A stretch of DNA of 5,353 nt from an uncultured Bacilli bacterium. Its GTDB lineage: Bacteria; Bacillota_I; Bacilli_A; RF39; UBA660. Below, in pieces: positions 1 to 5,115 of the stretch; position 1 is the first letter of the stretch; each line of letters begins with the position of its first letter. The stretch is from contig CAKPSW010000025.1 in assembly GCA_934183705.1 (NCBI GenBank), forward strand, positions 1-5,353, in the 5' to 3' direction. The position numbers and the translations under genes were made by a program. The notes beneath the pieces were generated by a model, which saw only the letters and a list, made by a program, of their open reading frames with translations, made no database searches and was not told the origin of the DNA.

Positions 1-365
1 GAATATATATCTTTCATATCTTCATATAATTCATCTGCTGTAAGAGTCATACCATCTATTGTTGCTACTGGTTGTGTGCCATCTTTTAATGTAGCTATTC
101 TATCAGGCCATATTAATACTACTACTAATACAGTTGCTAGGATACCTCCTAGTGCACCATAAATTGCTAAATGATATTTATCAAAGAATTCATAAAATTT
201 AAATACTTTATCATTCTCTTTATTTACTTTTTTCTTTGGTGTTTCTTTTACTTCATCTTTCTTAATATTTTTTTCCTTTTTACTTTTTGTGTTTTTGGAT
301 TGATTTTTTGTTTCCTTTATTTCTTTTTTTACTTCTTTATTTTTTTTATTTTTCTTTTCTTCCAT
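1..365 (-). CDS. PrsA/SurA-like peptidyl-prolyl isomerase (foldase), N-terminal part
   Basis: This is the first 121 codons of a minus-strand gene that runs off the left edge. Seen in the sequence: residues 1-55 are a highly charged Lys/Glu/Asn tail, residues about 67-86 form one hydrophobic segment (AIYGALGGILATVLVVVLIW), and from about residue 98 comes QPVATIDGMTLTADELYEDM. That last stretch resembles the start of the SurA/PrsA N-terminal chaperone domain (A-x-V-x-G-x-x-I-T-x-x-E-L). Known of the family: PrsA helps secreted proteins fold outside the membrane. Inferred: a membrane-anchored foldase facing outward. Typical PrsA is a lipoprotein; no lipobox Cys is visible here. The start is set by AAAGGAG ending seven bases before the ATG. 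A HIT-family gene close by fits, because prsA and hit are also neighbours in Bacillus. The catalytic parvulin domain, if present, is outside the window. Confidence 0.7.
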   Translation of the reverse strand, partial: MEEKKNKKNKEVKKEIKETKNQSKNTKSKKEKNIKKDEVKETPKKKVNKENDKVFKFYEFFDKYHLAIYGALGGILATVLVVVLIWPDRIATLKDGTQPVATIDGMTLTADELYEDMKDIY

Positions 366-394
366 GTTTATCTCCTTTCTTAAGATACATTAAT

Positions 395-423
395 ATAATA
401 ACAAATATAAATGGAAAATACAA
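395..423 (-). promoter_or_regulatory. Predicted sigma-A promoter for the PrsA-like gene
   Basis: On the minus strand the -35 is TTGTAT (418-423), the spacer is 17 bases, and the -10 is TATTAT (395-400) with a TGT extension directly before it. Transcription would begin near 388, leaving a leader of about 20 bases that contains the ribosome site. The -35 is weak, so the extended -10 probably does most of the work. Confidence 0.5.
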
Positions 424-434
424 GTTTATTTTTT

Positions 435-458
435 AAATATGGTTAATTTACCATATTT
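435..458. repeat. Inverted repeat between the divergent PrsA-like and YjcZ genes
   Basis: A 9-bp perfect stem, AAATATGGT (435-443) with ACCATATTT (450-458), encloses a six-base TAATTT centre. It lies just upstream of the predicted PrsA-like promoter and about 35 bases before the putative YjcZ promoter. It could be an operator for either gene. No U-run directly follows it on either strand, so it does not look like a simple terminator. Confidence 0.45.
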
Positions 459-492
459 TCTATTTATATTTTTTTATATAGTTTGTTTGCCT

Positions 493-522
493 AACACCTT
501 TTTTTTATTTTTCCATAAAATA
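493..522 (+). promoter_or_regulatory. Possible sigma-K type (sporulation) promoter for the YjcZ pair
   Basis: The bases AACA (493-496), a 17-base gap and CATAAAATA (514-522) match the Bacillus sigma-K pattern mACm-N16/17-CATAnnnTA. Transcription would start near 529, eight bases before the AAAGGAGG ribosome site at 537-544. The same stretch contains TAAAAT (516-521), which could be a sigma-A -10, but no good -35 sits 16-18 bases before it. YjcZ-type genes are linked to sporulation in Bacillus, which makes the sigma-K reading reasonable, but the pattern is short. Confidence 0.35.
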
Positions 523-551
523 TTGTGAATAGAAAAAAAGGAGGAATGTAT

Positions 552-641
552 ATGGGTAACTGTGGAACATGTGGTTCATCAGCCGCTATTGTTTTAGTTT
601 TATTTATTCTACTTATAATTATACTAGGCGCTTGGATATAA
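552..641 (+). CDS. YjcZ-family tiny transmembrane protein (29 residues)
   Basis: This short gene encodes a Cys/Gly-rich head (MGNCGTCGSSAA) followed by one membrane helix, IVLVLFILLIIILGAWI. The head, the LFILLIIILG core and the length fit the tiny transmembrane proteins of Bacilli (YjcZ / YjcZ_2 family), often annotated as sporulation proteins. A textbook AAAGGAGG (537-544) lies seven bases before the ATG, which is strong support for so short a frame. It stops 18 bases before a second gene of the same type, and the two share a terminator, so they form a two-gene operon. The family's biochemical role is not known; it should insert into a membrane, in Bacillus probably during sporulation. A longer open frame on the opposite strand covers this pair but has no ribosome site or recognisable product. 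Confidence 0.85.
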   Translation: MGNCGTCGSSAAIVLVLFILLIIILGAWI

Positions 642-659
642 TAAAGGAGGTTAAAAAAT

Positions 660-761
660 ATGTCTGGAAATAGTTCGTGTAAAGGAAGTAATGGCTTCTT
701 AGTTGTAATTGTTTTATACATTCTACTTGCCATTATAATAGGTTCTGCTTTCTTTTGTTAA
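660..761 (+). CDS. YjcZ-family tiny transmembrane protein (33 residues), second copy
   Basis: The product has a polar head (MSGNSSCKGSN) and then GFLVVIVLYILLAIIIGSAFFC, which matches the family hallmark of Gly-Phe followed by a Val/Ile/Leu helix with a VLYILL-type core and a small-residue, Cys-containing end. AAAGGAGG (643-650) begins two bases after the first gene's stop and lies nine bases before this ATG. The two proteins align along the helix but differ in the head, so this looks like an old tandem duplication. A hairpin terminator follows 16 bases after the stop. No function beyond membrane insertion can be assigned; a sporulation role is inferred from the family. Confidence 0.87.
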   Translation: MSGNSSCKGSNGFLVVIVLYILLAIIIGSAFFC

Positions 762-777
762 AATATCTTAAGTTAAG

Positions 778-801
778 AAACTATCTTCGGATAGTTTTTT
801 T
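778..801 (+). terminator. Terminator of the YjcZ pair (UUCG tetraloop)
   Basis: AAACTATC (778-785) pairs with GATAGTTT (790-797) around a stable TTCG loop, followed by a run of T to 801. This is a classical Rho-independent terminator ending the two-gene unit. Confidence 0.9.
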
Positions 802-803
802 GT

Positions 804-830
804 ATAATAAAAAGTAGGATGTCCTACTTT
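804..830 (-). terminator. Terminator of the HIT gene, overlapping its stop codon
   Basis: On the minus strand AAAGTAGG (830-823) pairs with CCTACTTT (818-811) around a four-base loop, then TTATTAT follows. The TAG stop of the HIT gene (824-826) lies inside the 5' arm. It faces the YjcZ terminator with about ten bases between them, a compact convergent arrangement. Confidence 0.8.
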
Positions 831-1180
831 AATATATTATATATTTCCTCTACTGGTATTTTTTTTTCATTATTATATCTAGGTATTAGATGTAAATGAA
901 AATGTTTTACTTCTTGACCTAAGCCATTATTTTCCGCTAAAGATATTCCATCATAGTTTAATTTTTCTTTTAATAATTTTGCTATGTCTTTAGCTACTTT
1001 TAATACATGATATAAAGTTTCATCATCTATATCAAAAAAATCTTGATAATGTTTTTTTGGTACTATTAATGTATGACCGTTATGATTTGGATTAACATCT
1101 AAAAATACTTTTACTATATCATCTTCATATAAAGTATATGATGGTAATTCATTATTTACTATTTTACAAAATATATCCAT
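824..1180 (-). CDS. HIT-family nucleotide hydrolase/transferase
   Basis: The 118-residue product carries the histidine triad HFHLHLI at residues 93-99; the middle His (95) is the expected nucleophile. Other HIT landmarks are FCKIV near the N-terminus (4-8), AFLD-like VFLD (25-28), GHTLIVPKKH (35-44) and ENNGLGQ (83-89) just before the triad. Known of the family: these small cytoplasmic enzymes act on nucleoside phosphoramidates, AMP-conjugates or dinucleoside polyphosphates. The protein is shorter than the roughly 140 residues of Bacillus Hit and mostly lacks the tail after the triad. An ATG 30 bases upstream is in frame, but GGAGGT (1193-1188) sits seven bases before the ATG chosen here, and the predicted promoter would leave the upstream ATG untranscribed. 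It is divergent from the nucleotidyltransferase gene. Confidence 0.92.
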   Translation of the reverse strand: MDIFCKIVNNELPSYTLYEDDIVKVFLDVNPNHNGHTLIVPKKHYQDFFDIDDETLYHVLKVAKDIAKLLKEKLNYDGISLAENNGLGQEVKHFHLHLIPRYNNEKKIPVEEIYNILK

Positions 1181-1200
1181 TTTTATTACCTCCATATTTA

Positions 1201-1209
1201 AGTATAACA
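1201..1209 (-). promoter_or_regulatory. Extended -10 promoter for the HIT gene
   Basis: On the minus strand TGT followed by TATACT (1206-1201) forms an extended -10; no clear -35 is seen 17 bases upstream. Transcription would start near 1194, giving a leader of about 14 bases with the ribosome site at its 5' end. Confidence 0.45.
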
Positions 1210-1300
1210 AAAAAAAGAAAATAAATAAATATTTTCTTATGTGAATATCTGCGAATACTCATTATATTTTGTAAAGTAATATCTTTTTTTATACAAAGTA

Positions 1301-1329
1301 TTAACTTTTTTAATTATTTTTGTTATTAT
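1301..1329 (+). promoter_or_regulatory. Predicted sigma-A promoter for the nucleotidyltransferase gene
   Basis: TTAACT (1301-1306), a 17-base spacer and TATTAT (1324-1329) with TGT before it make an extended -10 promoter. Start of transcription is expected near 1336. This rules out the in-frame ATG at 1328, which lies within the -10, and supports the start at 1355. Confidence 0.5.
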
Positions 1330-1354
1330 GATAGTAATAGAAAGTGAGGATTTT

Positions 1355-2269
1355 ATGAGAAAAGATATTACATTACTTGTTTTGGCTGCTGGAATGGGTA
1401 GTAGATTTGGAGGTCTTAAACAGATAGAACCTTTCGGGCCTAATGGGGAATTTATTATTGATTATTCTGTTTATGATGCTGCTTTAGCAGGATTTAATAA
1501 GGTTGTCTTTATTATAAAAAAAGAAAACTATGAATTATTTAAGGAAACTATAGGAAAAAGAATAGAAAAATATATTAAAGTGGAATATGCTTTTCAGGAA
1601 CTAACTAATATTCCTTCGGGTTATGTACTTCCAGAAGATAGAAATAAACCTCTTGGTACCGCTCAAGCTGTATTGTGTGCTAAAGAATATATAAATGAGC
1701 CTTTTGCTATGATTAATGCTGATGATTTTTATGGAAGAGATGCTTTTATACAAGCTTATAATTATCTGTCTAATATTAGTGAAAATTCTAATAATTATGG
1801 TATGATTGGTTATAAAACCGCTAATACACTAACAGAAAATGGTTCTGTCAAAAGAGGAATTTGTGACGTTGACAATAATGGATACTTAATTAAAATTACA
1901 GAAAGTAAAGTATACAGAGATAATGGTACTATTATAGCTGAGCCTCTTAGTGGAGATAATTCTTTTACAGTAGGTGATGATACTACTGTTAGTATGAATT
2001 TCTTATTATTTACACCTACTATTTTTGATTATATTGAAGAATTATTTCCTAAGTTTTTTGAAGATAATAAGGATAATTTATTAACTAGTGAATATTTAAT
2101 TCCTGAAGTACTTAGTTCTTTAATTGTTGATGGCAAAGCTAGTTGTAAGGTTATTTTAACTACTGCCAATTGGTATGGAGTTACTTATAAGGAGGATGCT
2201 CCTTCGGTAAAAAATGCTATTAATAATTTAATTACTAATGGAGAATACAAGCAAAATATTTGGAAGTAA
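1355..2269 (+). CDS. Sugar-phosphate nucleotidyltransferase-like protein
   Basis: The 304-residue product starts with a clear nucleotidyltransferase signature: LLVLAAGMGSRFGGLKQ (7-23), with the NTP-binding Gly-rich loop and a Lys at 22. GTAQA (101-105) is the usual base-contacting stretch, and NADDFYG (121-127) supplies the acidic residues for the metal ion. The C-terminus has WYGVTYKEDAPSVK, a conserved feature I associate with stand-alone bacterial members of this family. Known of the fold: joining of a sugar-1-phosphate (or phosphocholine-like phosphate) to an NTP with release of pyrophosphate, in the cytoplasm. The substrate cannot be read from the sequence, and no glycan gene lies beside it. 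The start follows an imperfect ribosome site (AGTGAGGA) and matches the usual family start; the ATG at 1328 falls in the promoter. No strong terminator is seen before hpf. Confidence 0.85.
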   Translation: MRKDITLLVLAAGMGSRFGGLKQIEPFGPNGEFIIDYSVYDAALAGFNKVVFIIKKENYELFKETIGKRIEKYIKVEYAFQELTNIPSGYVLPEDRNKPLGTAQAVLCAKEYINEPFAMINADDFYGRDAFIQAYNYLSNISENSNNYGMIGYKTANTLTENGSVKRGICDVDNNGYLIKITESKVYRDNGTIIAEPLSGDNSFTVGDDTTVSMNFLLFTPTIFDYIEELFPKFFEDNKDNLLTSEYLIPEVLSSLIVDGKASCKVILTTANWYGVTYKEDAPSVKNAINNLITNGEYKQNIWK

Positions 2270-2321
2270 TTATGTTAAATTATGTTATTTACAAAAATCT
2301 ATTTAATTTTTAATTCTTATT

Positions 2322-2330
2322 TGATATAAT
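2322..2330 (+). promoter_or_regulatory. Extended -10 promoter for hpf
   Basis: TGA followed by a perfect TATAAT (2325-2330) gives an ideal extended -10. The -35 region 17 bases upstream (TTTAAT) is poor. Transcription would start near 2337, about 19 bases before the ATG. Confidence 0.6.
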
Positions 2331-2355
2331 TAAGGTGTAAGAAAGGATGATGTAT

Positions 2356-2886
2356 ATGAAATACAATATTCGTGGAGACAAAATGATAGTTACAGATGCT
2401 ATCAAAGATTACACTGAAAGCAAGCTAAGTAGACTTGAAAAATATTTTAAGGATGATGATATTACCGCTAATGTTCTTACAAGAGTAAGAGGTAATGCTC
2501 AAATAGTAGAAGTTACTATTCCTACTAGTAAGTTTATTTTAAGAAGTGAAGAGGAAAATGATGATTTATATGCCGCTATTGATTTAGTAACAGATAAATT
2601 AGAAAGACAAATAAGGAAGAATAAAACTAGATTGAATAGAAGCACTAAGGAGAGTGTTAAAGAATTTAATTTTGATTATGAAATAGAGACTAACGATGAA
2701 GATGCTAAAGAAAAAATCGTTAAAAGAAAAAATATAGAGATGAAGCCTATGGATGAGGAAGAAGCTATTTTAGAGATGGAACTTCTTGGTCATAACTTCT
2801 TTGTATACAAGGATATGGATACTAATAAAGTATGTGTATTATACAAAAGAAAAGATGGAGATTATGGTTTAATTGAAACTAAATAG
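2356..2886 (+). CDS. hpf: Ribosome hibernation promoting factor, long form
   Basis: The 176-residue product has the two-part layout of long HPF. Residues 1-95 form the ribosome-binding domain, opening with MKYNIRGDKMIVTDAIKDYT and holding DLYAAIDLVTDKLERQIRKNK (70-90). A short acidic linker follows, then the C-terminal dimerisation domain from about 124 (KRKNIEMKPMDEEEAILEMELLGHNFFVYKD, ending in DGDYGLIE). Known of the family: it binds the 30S decoding region in starved cells, and the tail joins two 70S ribosomes into a 100S dimer. Three in-frame ATGs are close together; 2347 and 2350 lie in or against the AAAGGA ribosome site, whereas 2356 has an eight-base gap and the family's usual first residues. 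In Bacillus, secA comes next; here other genes intervene. Confidence 0.96.
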   Translation: MKYNIRGDKMIVTDAIKDYTESKLSRLEKYFKDDDITANVLTRVRGNAQIVEVTIPTSKFILRSEEENDDLYAAIDLVTDKLERQIRKNKTRLNRSTKESVKEFNFDYEIETNDEDAKEKIVKRKNIEMKPMDEEEAILEMELLGHNFFVYKDMDTNKVCVLYKRKDGDYGLIETK

Positions 2887-2891
2887 TAATT

Positions 2892-2920
2892 AAGTATCAA
2901 CAATTATGTTGGTACTTTTT
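2892..2920 (+). terminator. Terminator of hpf
   Basis: AAGTATCAAC (2892-2901) pairs with GTTGGTACTT (2908-2917), one G-U pair included, around a six-base loop, and TTT follows. Both arms reappear exactly in the terminator at 3397-3423. Confidence 0.88.
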
Positions 2921-2926
2921 ATGTTT

Positions 2927-2955
2927 TTGACATTTCTTTATTGTTATGTTATAAT
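2927..2955 (+). promoter_or_regulatory. Full-consensus sigma-A promoter for the 132-residue gene
   Basis: TTGACA (2927-2932), exactly 17 bases, and TATAAT (2950-2955) with TGT before the -10: every element is consensus. Transcription should start near 2962, about 20 bases before the ATG. It is the strongest promoter visible in the window. Confidence 0.85.
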
Positions 2956-2981
2956 ATTCCACCGAAAGGAGCGAAGGTATT

Positions 2982-3380
2982 ATGAAAAATAATCAAAATG
3001 AATTATTATATTTTTCAAGAGCAGAGCAATCTAATTTTACTACCGCTGACAAAACTAATATTATTGAACTAGTACATTTAATGTGTAAAAATGTTAGAAC
3101 TGGAGAGGATACTTTACTTTTCTTTTATCACTTTCCATTCCTTCCTAAAAAAGATGATTCGAATTTTAATTACTATGATGAAATATATAATGCTACTGGA
3201 AATTTTGATATTTTATGGGATTTAACAGATAAAGGTATTAATCCTGTTTCACTTACTTTTGAGGAAGTACAATCTATGTATCGTATATTAATAAATAGGG
3301 GAGTAAAAGAAAATGATGTTTATTATGAAATGATGAAGTCACTTCATAATAAACCTAAAAGTAGAGTTAAGAGTAAATAG
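2982..3380 (+). CDS. Unrecognised 132-residue soluble protein
   Basis: I do not recognise this protein. It is soluble with no signal peptide or membrane segment. It opens with a polar MKNNQNELLYFSRAEQ, has an aromatic middle (LLFFYHFPFLPKKDD, then NFNYYDEIY), a helical-looking part (LTFEEVQSMYRILINRGV) and ends in a basic tail, KPKSRVKSK, which might touch nucleic acid. AAAGGAG (2965-2971) lies ten bases before the ATG. It has its own full-consensus promoter and its own terminator, so it is a self-contained single-gene unit that should be expressed strongly. It lies between hpf and the secA-like gene on the same strand, where Bacillus has no gene. Coding status is well supported by these signals; function is unknown. 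Confidence 0.8.
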   Translation: MKNNQNELLYFSRAEQSNFTTADKTNIIELVHLMCKNVRTGEDTLLFFYHFPFLPKKDDSNFNYYDEIYNATGNFDILWDLTDKGINPVSLTFEEVQSMYRILINRGVKENDVYYEMMKSLHNKPKSRVKSK

Positions 3381-3396
3381 TAAAATTTATTAATCT

Positions 3397-3424
3397 AAGT
3401 ATCAACAGTAATTGTTGGTACTTT
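3397..3424 (+). terminator. Terminator of the 132-residue gene, copy of the hpf terminator arms
   Basis: AAGTATCAACA (3397-3407) pairs with TGTTGGTACTT (3413-3423) around GTAAT. The 10-base arms are identical to those of the hpf terminator, while the loop differs. The T-run is short (TTT), so termination may be aided by the hairpin at 3444-3480. Confidence 0.75.
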
Positions 3425-3443
3425 AATTATATAATAAATAAAT

Positions 3444-3480
3444 AAAACTATATAAGTTTTTTTAGTTCTTATATAGTTTT
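3444..3480 (-). terminator. Bidirectional terminator, mainly for the 154-residue gene
   Basis: A 13-bp perfect stem, AAAACTATATAAG (3444-3456) with CTTATATAGTTTT (3468-3480), encloses an 11-base loop. On the minus strand it is followed by an ATTTATTTATT tail and contains the gene's TAA stop (3469-3471) in the 5' arm. On the plus strand it ends in a T-run and could back up the preceding terminator. Confidence 0.8.
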
Positions 3481-3933
3481 TACTTTTGTATTTTTTATTG
3501 ATTGTGTTTCTGACATTTCAAGTATGATTTGTTTTTCTTTGGTACTAAAAATGTAATCGAATCTTTCTAGCCTATCATAACCAATAGTAGATATTTTTTT
3601 AGAAACTATTTCTTTGAAATCAACATTTTGCAAATATTCTAATAATTTTTTATTTGTTTGAAGTGCATATCTTAATGGAAAATTACGTCCCTCAATTGGA
3701 GAGACATTAGTATCCAAACTATAGCCTTCTTTTAGTTTAAAAGTTATTCCATTGTAGTCAACATATTTATTAAATGTATTTGTTGTTAAATCATCTTTAA
3801 ACTCAAATAAGTTTAACTTATAATTGTCTAACGATAGTTTTCCTAAAGTATATGTGAATAACATACTATCAACACTATCAAAACCAAGTACAAATAATGA
3901 AGATACCAACATTTCACTATTAATATTAATCAT
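3469..3933 (-). CDS. Unrecognised 154-residue soluble protein
   Basis: I do not recognise this protein. It begins MININSEMLVSSLFVLGFDS, contains a charged middle (LFEFKDDLTTNTFNKYVDYNG), a loop-like SPIEGRNFPLRYALQTN and a Lys-rich second half (LLEYLQNVDFKEIVSKKI), and ends in a polar tail. No signal peptide or membrane segment is evident. Start and expression signals are strong: AAGGAGG (3945-3939) five bases before the ATG, an extended -10 promoter, and a 13-bp terminator. It lies on the same strand as the KilA-N gene but is transcribed separately. A repeat just upstream of its promoter is related to one upstream of the KilA-N promoter, which suggests, without proving, common control. Confidence 0.78.
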   Translation of the reverse strand: MININSEMLVSSLFVLGFDSVDSMLFTYTLGKLSLDNYKLNLFEFKDDLTTNTFNKYVDYNGITFKLKEGYSLDTNVSPIEGRNFPLRYALQTNKKLLEYLQNVDFKEIVSKKISTIGYDRLERFDYIFSTKEKQIILEMSETQSIKNTKVKTI

Positions 3934-3954
3934 AAACCCTCCTTTGTTTCTTTT

Positions 3955-3983
3955 ATAATATCATATAATATTTTTTTTGTCTA
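3955..3983 (-). promoter_or_regulatory. Predicted sigma-A promoter for the 154-residue gene
   Basis: On the minus strand TAGACA (3983-3978), 17 bases, then TATTAT (3960-3955) with TGA directly before it. Five of six -35 bases match consensus. Transcription would start near 3948, about 15 bases before the ATG. Confidence 0.65.
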
Positions 3984-3990
3984 TTAAAAC

Positions 3991-4021
3991 ATCTACAAAT
4001 GGTGTGGATAGTTTTATTTTA
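3991..4021. repeat. Element copy A, upstream of the 154-residue gene
   Basis: This stretch matches 5074-5104 at 25 of 31 positions, sharing ACAAAT, TGGATA and TTTTATT in the same order and spacing. It begins eight bases upstream of the -35 of the 154-residue gene and lies downstream of the KilA-N terminator, so copies A and B bracket the KilA-N gene. It could be an operator or the trace of a duplication. Confidence 0.5.
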
Positions 4022-4078
4022 CAATATTACATTTTTCTTCAATAGATAAATTAAAATAATAATTGCTACTATTTTATC

Positions 4079-4109
4079 AAAAAAAGTATAAACTTTTTTG
4101 CTTATACTT
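4079..4109 (-). terminator. Terminator of the KilA-N gene
   Basis: On the minus strand AAGTATAA (4109-4102) pairs with TTATACTT (4091-4084) around a ten-base loop, and a run of seven T (4085-4079) follows. It starts three bases after the stop codon. Confidence 0.85.
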
Positions 4110-4111
4110 AA

Positions 4112-4996
4112 TTAGTTAGTTATTAAATTATTTTCTTCATTAACTTGTTTTTGCAATAATTCTAAATCTTTAATGCTCTTATTATCTTTCAATACTTTCA
4201 TTTGTCTTCTTGCTGAATTATTAAGTCTTACTAGTCTTTCACTTTGTGGAACTTTTTCTTCAATTAATTCTGCATTTGTATTTTGTAAGTTGTTTAAGAT
4301 TACTAAATGAAGCAAATCTGTATAATCTCTTATATTTCCATTTTTTGCAAGTTGCGGATTTTTTTCTCTCCATTCTTTTGCTGTCATACCAAATAATGCA
4401 ACATTTAAAACATCAGCTTCTTCGGCATAAACAAATTTCTTTTGTTCTTCTGTAAGTGTCGGAACAATATGAGTTTTTACTGCATCAGTATGAACAACAT
4501 AGTTTAATTTAGATAAAATTCTATTTACCTGCCAATCTATTTTTTCCTGATATGCTTCATTAGTTTTCAGTCTTTCAAATTCAGTTATTAAATATAGTTT
4601 AAACTCAGGAGATAACCAACTTGCAAATTCAAATGCAATATCTGGGTGAGCATAGGTTCCAATACTATATCTCCCACCTTTTGAAACTATTCCTATTGCA
4701 TTAGTCCTTTTTATCCACTGTGTTGGTGACATTGCAAATGAATTTTTTCCATATTCTGTTTTAATTTGGTCGAATTCGACCAAATTAAAATCTAGATTAT
4801 GAAGTTCTTCCCATAATCCAATATAATCAATAGTATTTATTCTTCTTAACCAATTTTTTACCGTAAAAGACGGATCGCTAGAATTTTGATATTTAGCCAA
4901 ATCAGTTAATGATATGTAATTGGCATTTCCTACTCTTAGTATTCCTATTTTATTTTCTTTAACAATTATTTCTGATGTAATTAAATCTTTTTTCAA
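4112..4996 (-). CDS. KilA-N domain DNA-binding-type protein
   Basis: The 294-residue product has a KilA-N domain at about residues 15-145: NYISLTDLAKYQ (26-37), WLRRINTIDYIGLWE (49-63), FNLVEFDQIK (70-79), SFAMSPTQWIKRTNAIGI (86-103) and the hallmark stretch with GTYAHPDIAFEF and ASWLSPEFKLYLITEF (113-140). The remaining half is helical and charged, with KEWREKNPQ (207-215) and NIRDYTDLLHLVILNN (221-236). Known of the family: KilA-N is common in phages, DNA viruses and many bacterial genomes and is thought to bind nucleic acid. The target is unknown. No ATG fits; TTG at 4996-4994 has GGGAGGGGG (5012-5004) seven bases upstream. A TTG at 5014 is in frame, but it lies before the ribosome site and at or before the predicted transcription start. 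It carries a 32-bp perfect palindrome and probably arrived by transfer. Confidence 0.9.
   Translation of the reverse strand: MKKDLITSEIIVKENKIGILRVGNANYISLTDLAKYQNSSDPSFTVKNWLRRINTIDYIGLWEELHNLDFNLVEFDQIKTEYGKNSFAMSPTQWIKRTNAIGIVSKGGRYSIGTYAHPDIAFEFASWLSPEFKLYLITEFERLKTNEAYQEKIDWQVNRILSKLNYVVHTDAVKTHIVPTLTEEQKKFVYAEEADVLNVALFGMTAKEWREKNPQLAKNGNIRDYTDLLHLVILNNLQNTNAELIEEKVPQSERLVRLNNSARRQMKVLKDNKSIKDLELLQKQVNEENNLITN
4759..4790. repeat. 32-bp perfect palindrome inside the KilA-N gene
   Basis: The sequence is symmetric about 4774/4775, with core TTGGTCGAATTCGACCAA and outer arms TTTTAAT / ATTAAAA, and no mismatch over 16 bp per arm. It encodes residues NLVEFDQIK of the KilA-N domain. I recall the V-E-F-D part as conserved in related proteins, so this seems to be a codon-level feature of the gene and not an in-frame insertion. 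Confidence 0.9.
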
Positions 4997-5019
4997 TCTT
5001 CTTCCCCCTCCCAATGGAA

Positions 5020-5028
5020 ATTATATCA
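5020..5028 (-). promoter_or_regulatory. Extended -10 promoter for the KilA-N gene
   Basis: On the minus strand TGA followed by a perfect TATAAT (5025-5020). The -35 region (TATGTA, 5048-5043) is poor. Transcription would start near 5013, leaving about 17 bases before the TTG start and placing the ribosome site at the very 5' end. Confidence 0.6.
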
Positions 5029-5073
5029 TACTTTTCTTATTTTACATATAGTTTATATGAGAAAAATTATTCT

Positions 5074-5104
5074 ATCAACAAATACTATGGATAATTTTAT
5101 TCTA
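5074..5104. repeat. Element copy B, upstream of the KilA-N gene
   Basis: Matches copy A (3991-4021) at 25 of 31 positions. Together with the preceding T (5073-5095) it matches copy C (5116-5138) at 18 of 23. It lies about 50 bases upstream of the KilA-N -10, where an operator or activator site could be. ATC and GAT near its ends form a weak inverted pair. Confidence 0.5.
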
Positions 5105-5115
5105 TATTTTATTTA

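Noticed and set aside
171..383. 70-residue hydrophobic open frame on the plus strand
   Set aside because: It is the reverse of the Lys-rich tail of the PrsA-like gene: AAA/GAA codons read backwards give Phe and Leu. No ribosome site.
491..733. 80-residue open frame on the minus strand over the YjcZ pair
   Set aside because: No ribosome site and no recognisable product. It is antisense to two short genes that have strong ribosome sites and match a known family.
1267..1297. Hairpin TTTGTA / TACAAA between the HIT and nucleotidyltransferase genes
   Set aside because: Only six AT-rich pairs over a 19-base loop, within the range expected by chance here.
2892..3423. Terminal inverted repeats of an insertion sequence around the 132-residue gene
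   Set aside because: The repeats are in direct orientation, each is itself a terminator hairpin just after a stop codon, and the gene is not transposase-like.
4246..4455. 69-residue open frame on the plus strand
   Set aside because: Lies wholly inside the KilA-N gene on the other strand, with no start signals.
4759..4790. In-frame palindromic element inserted into the KilA-N gene (Rickettsia-style)
   Set aside because: The encoded residues appear to be part of the conserved KilA-N region as I recall it, so no extra segment has been added to the protein.
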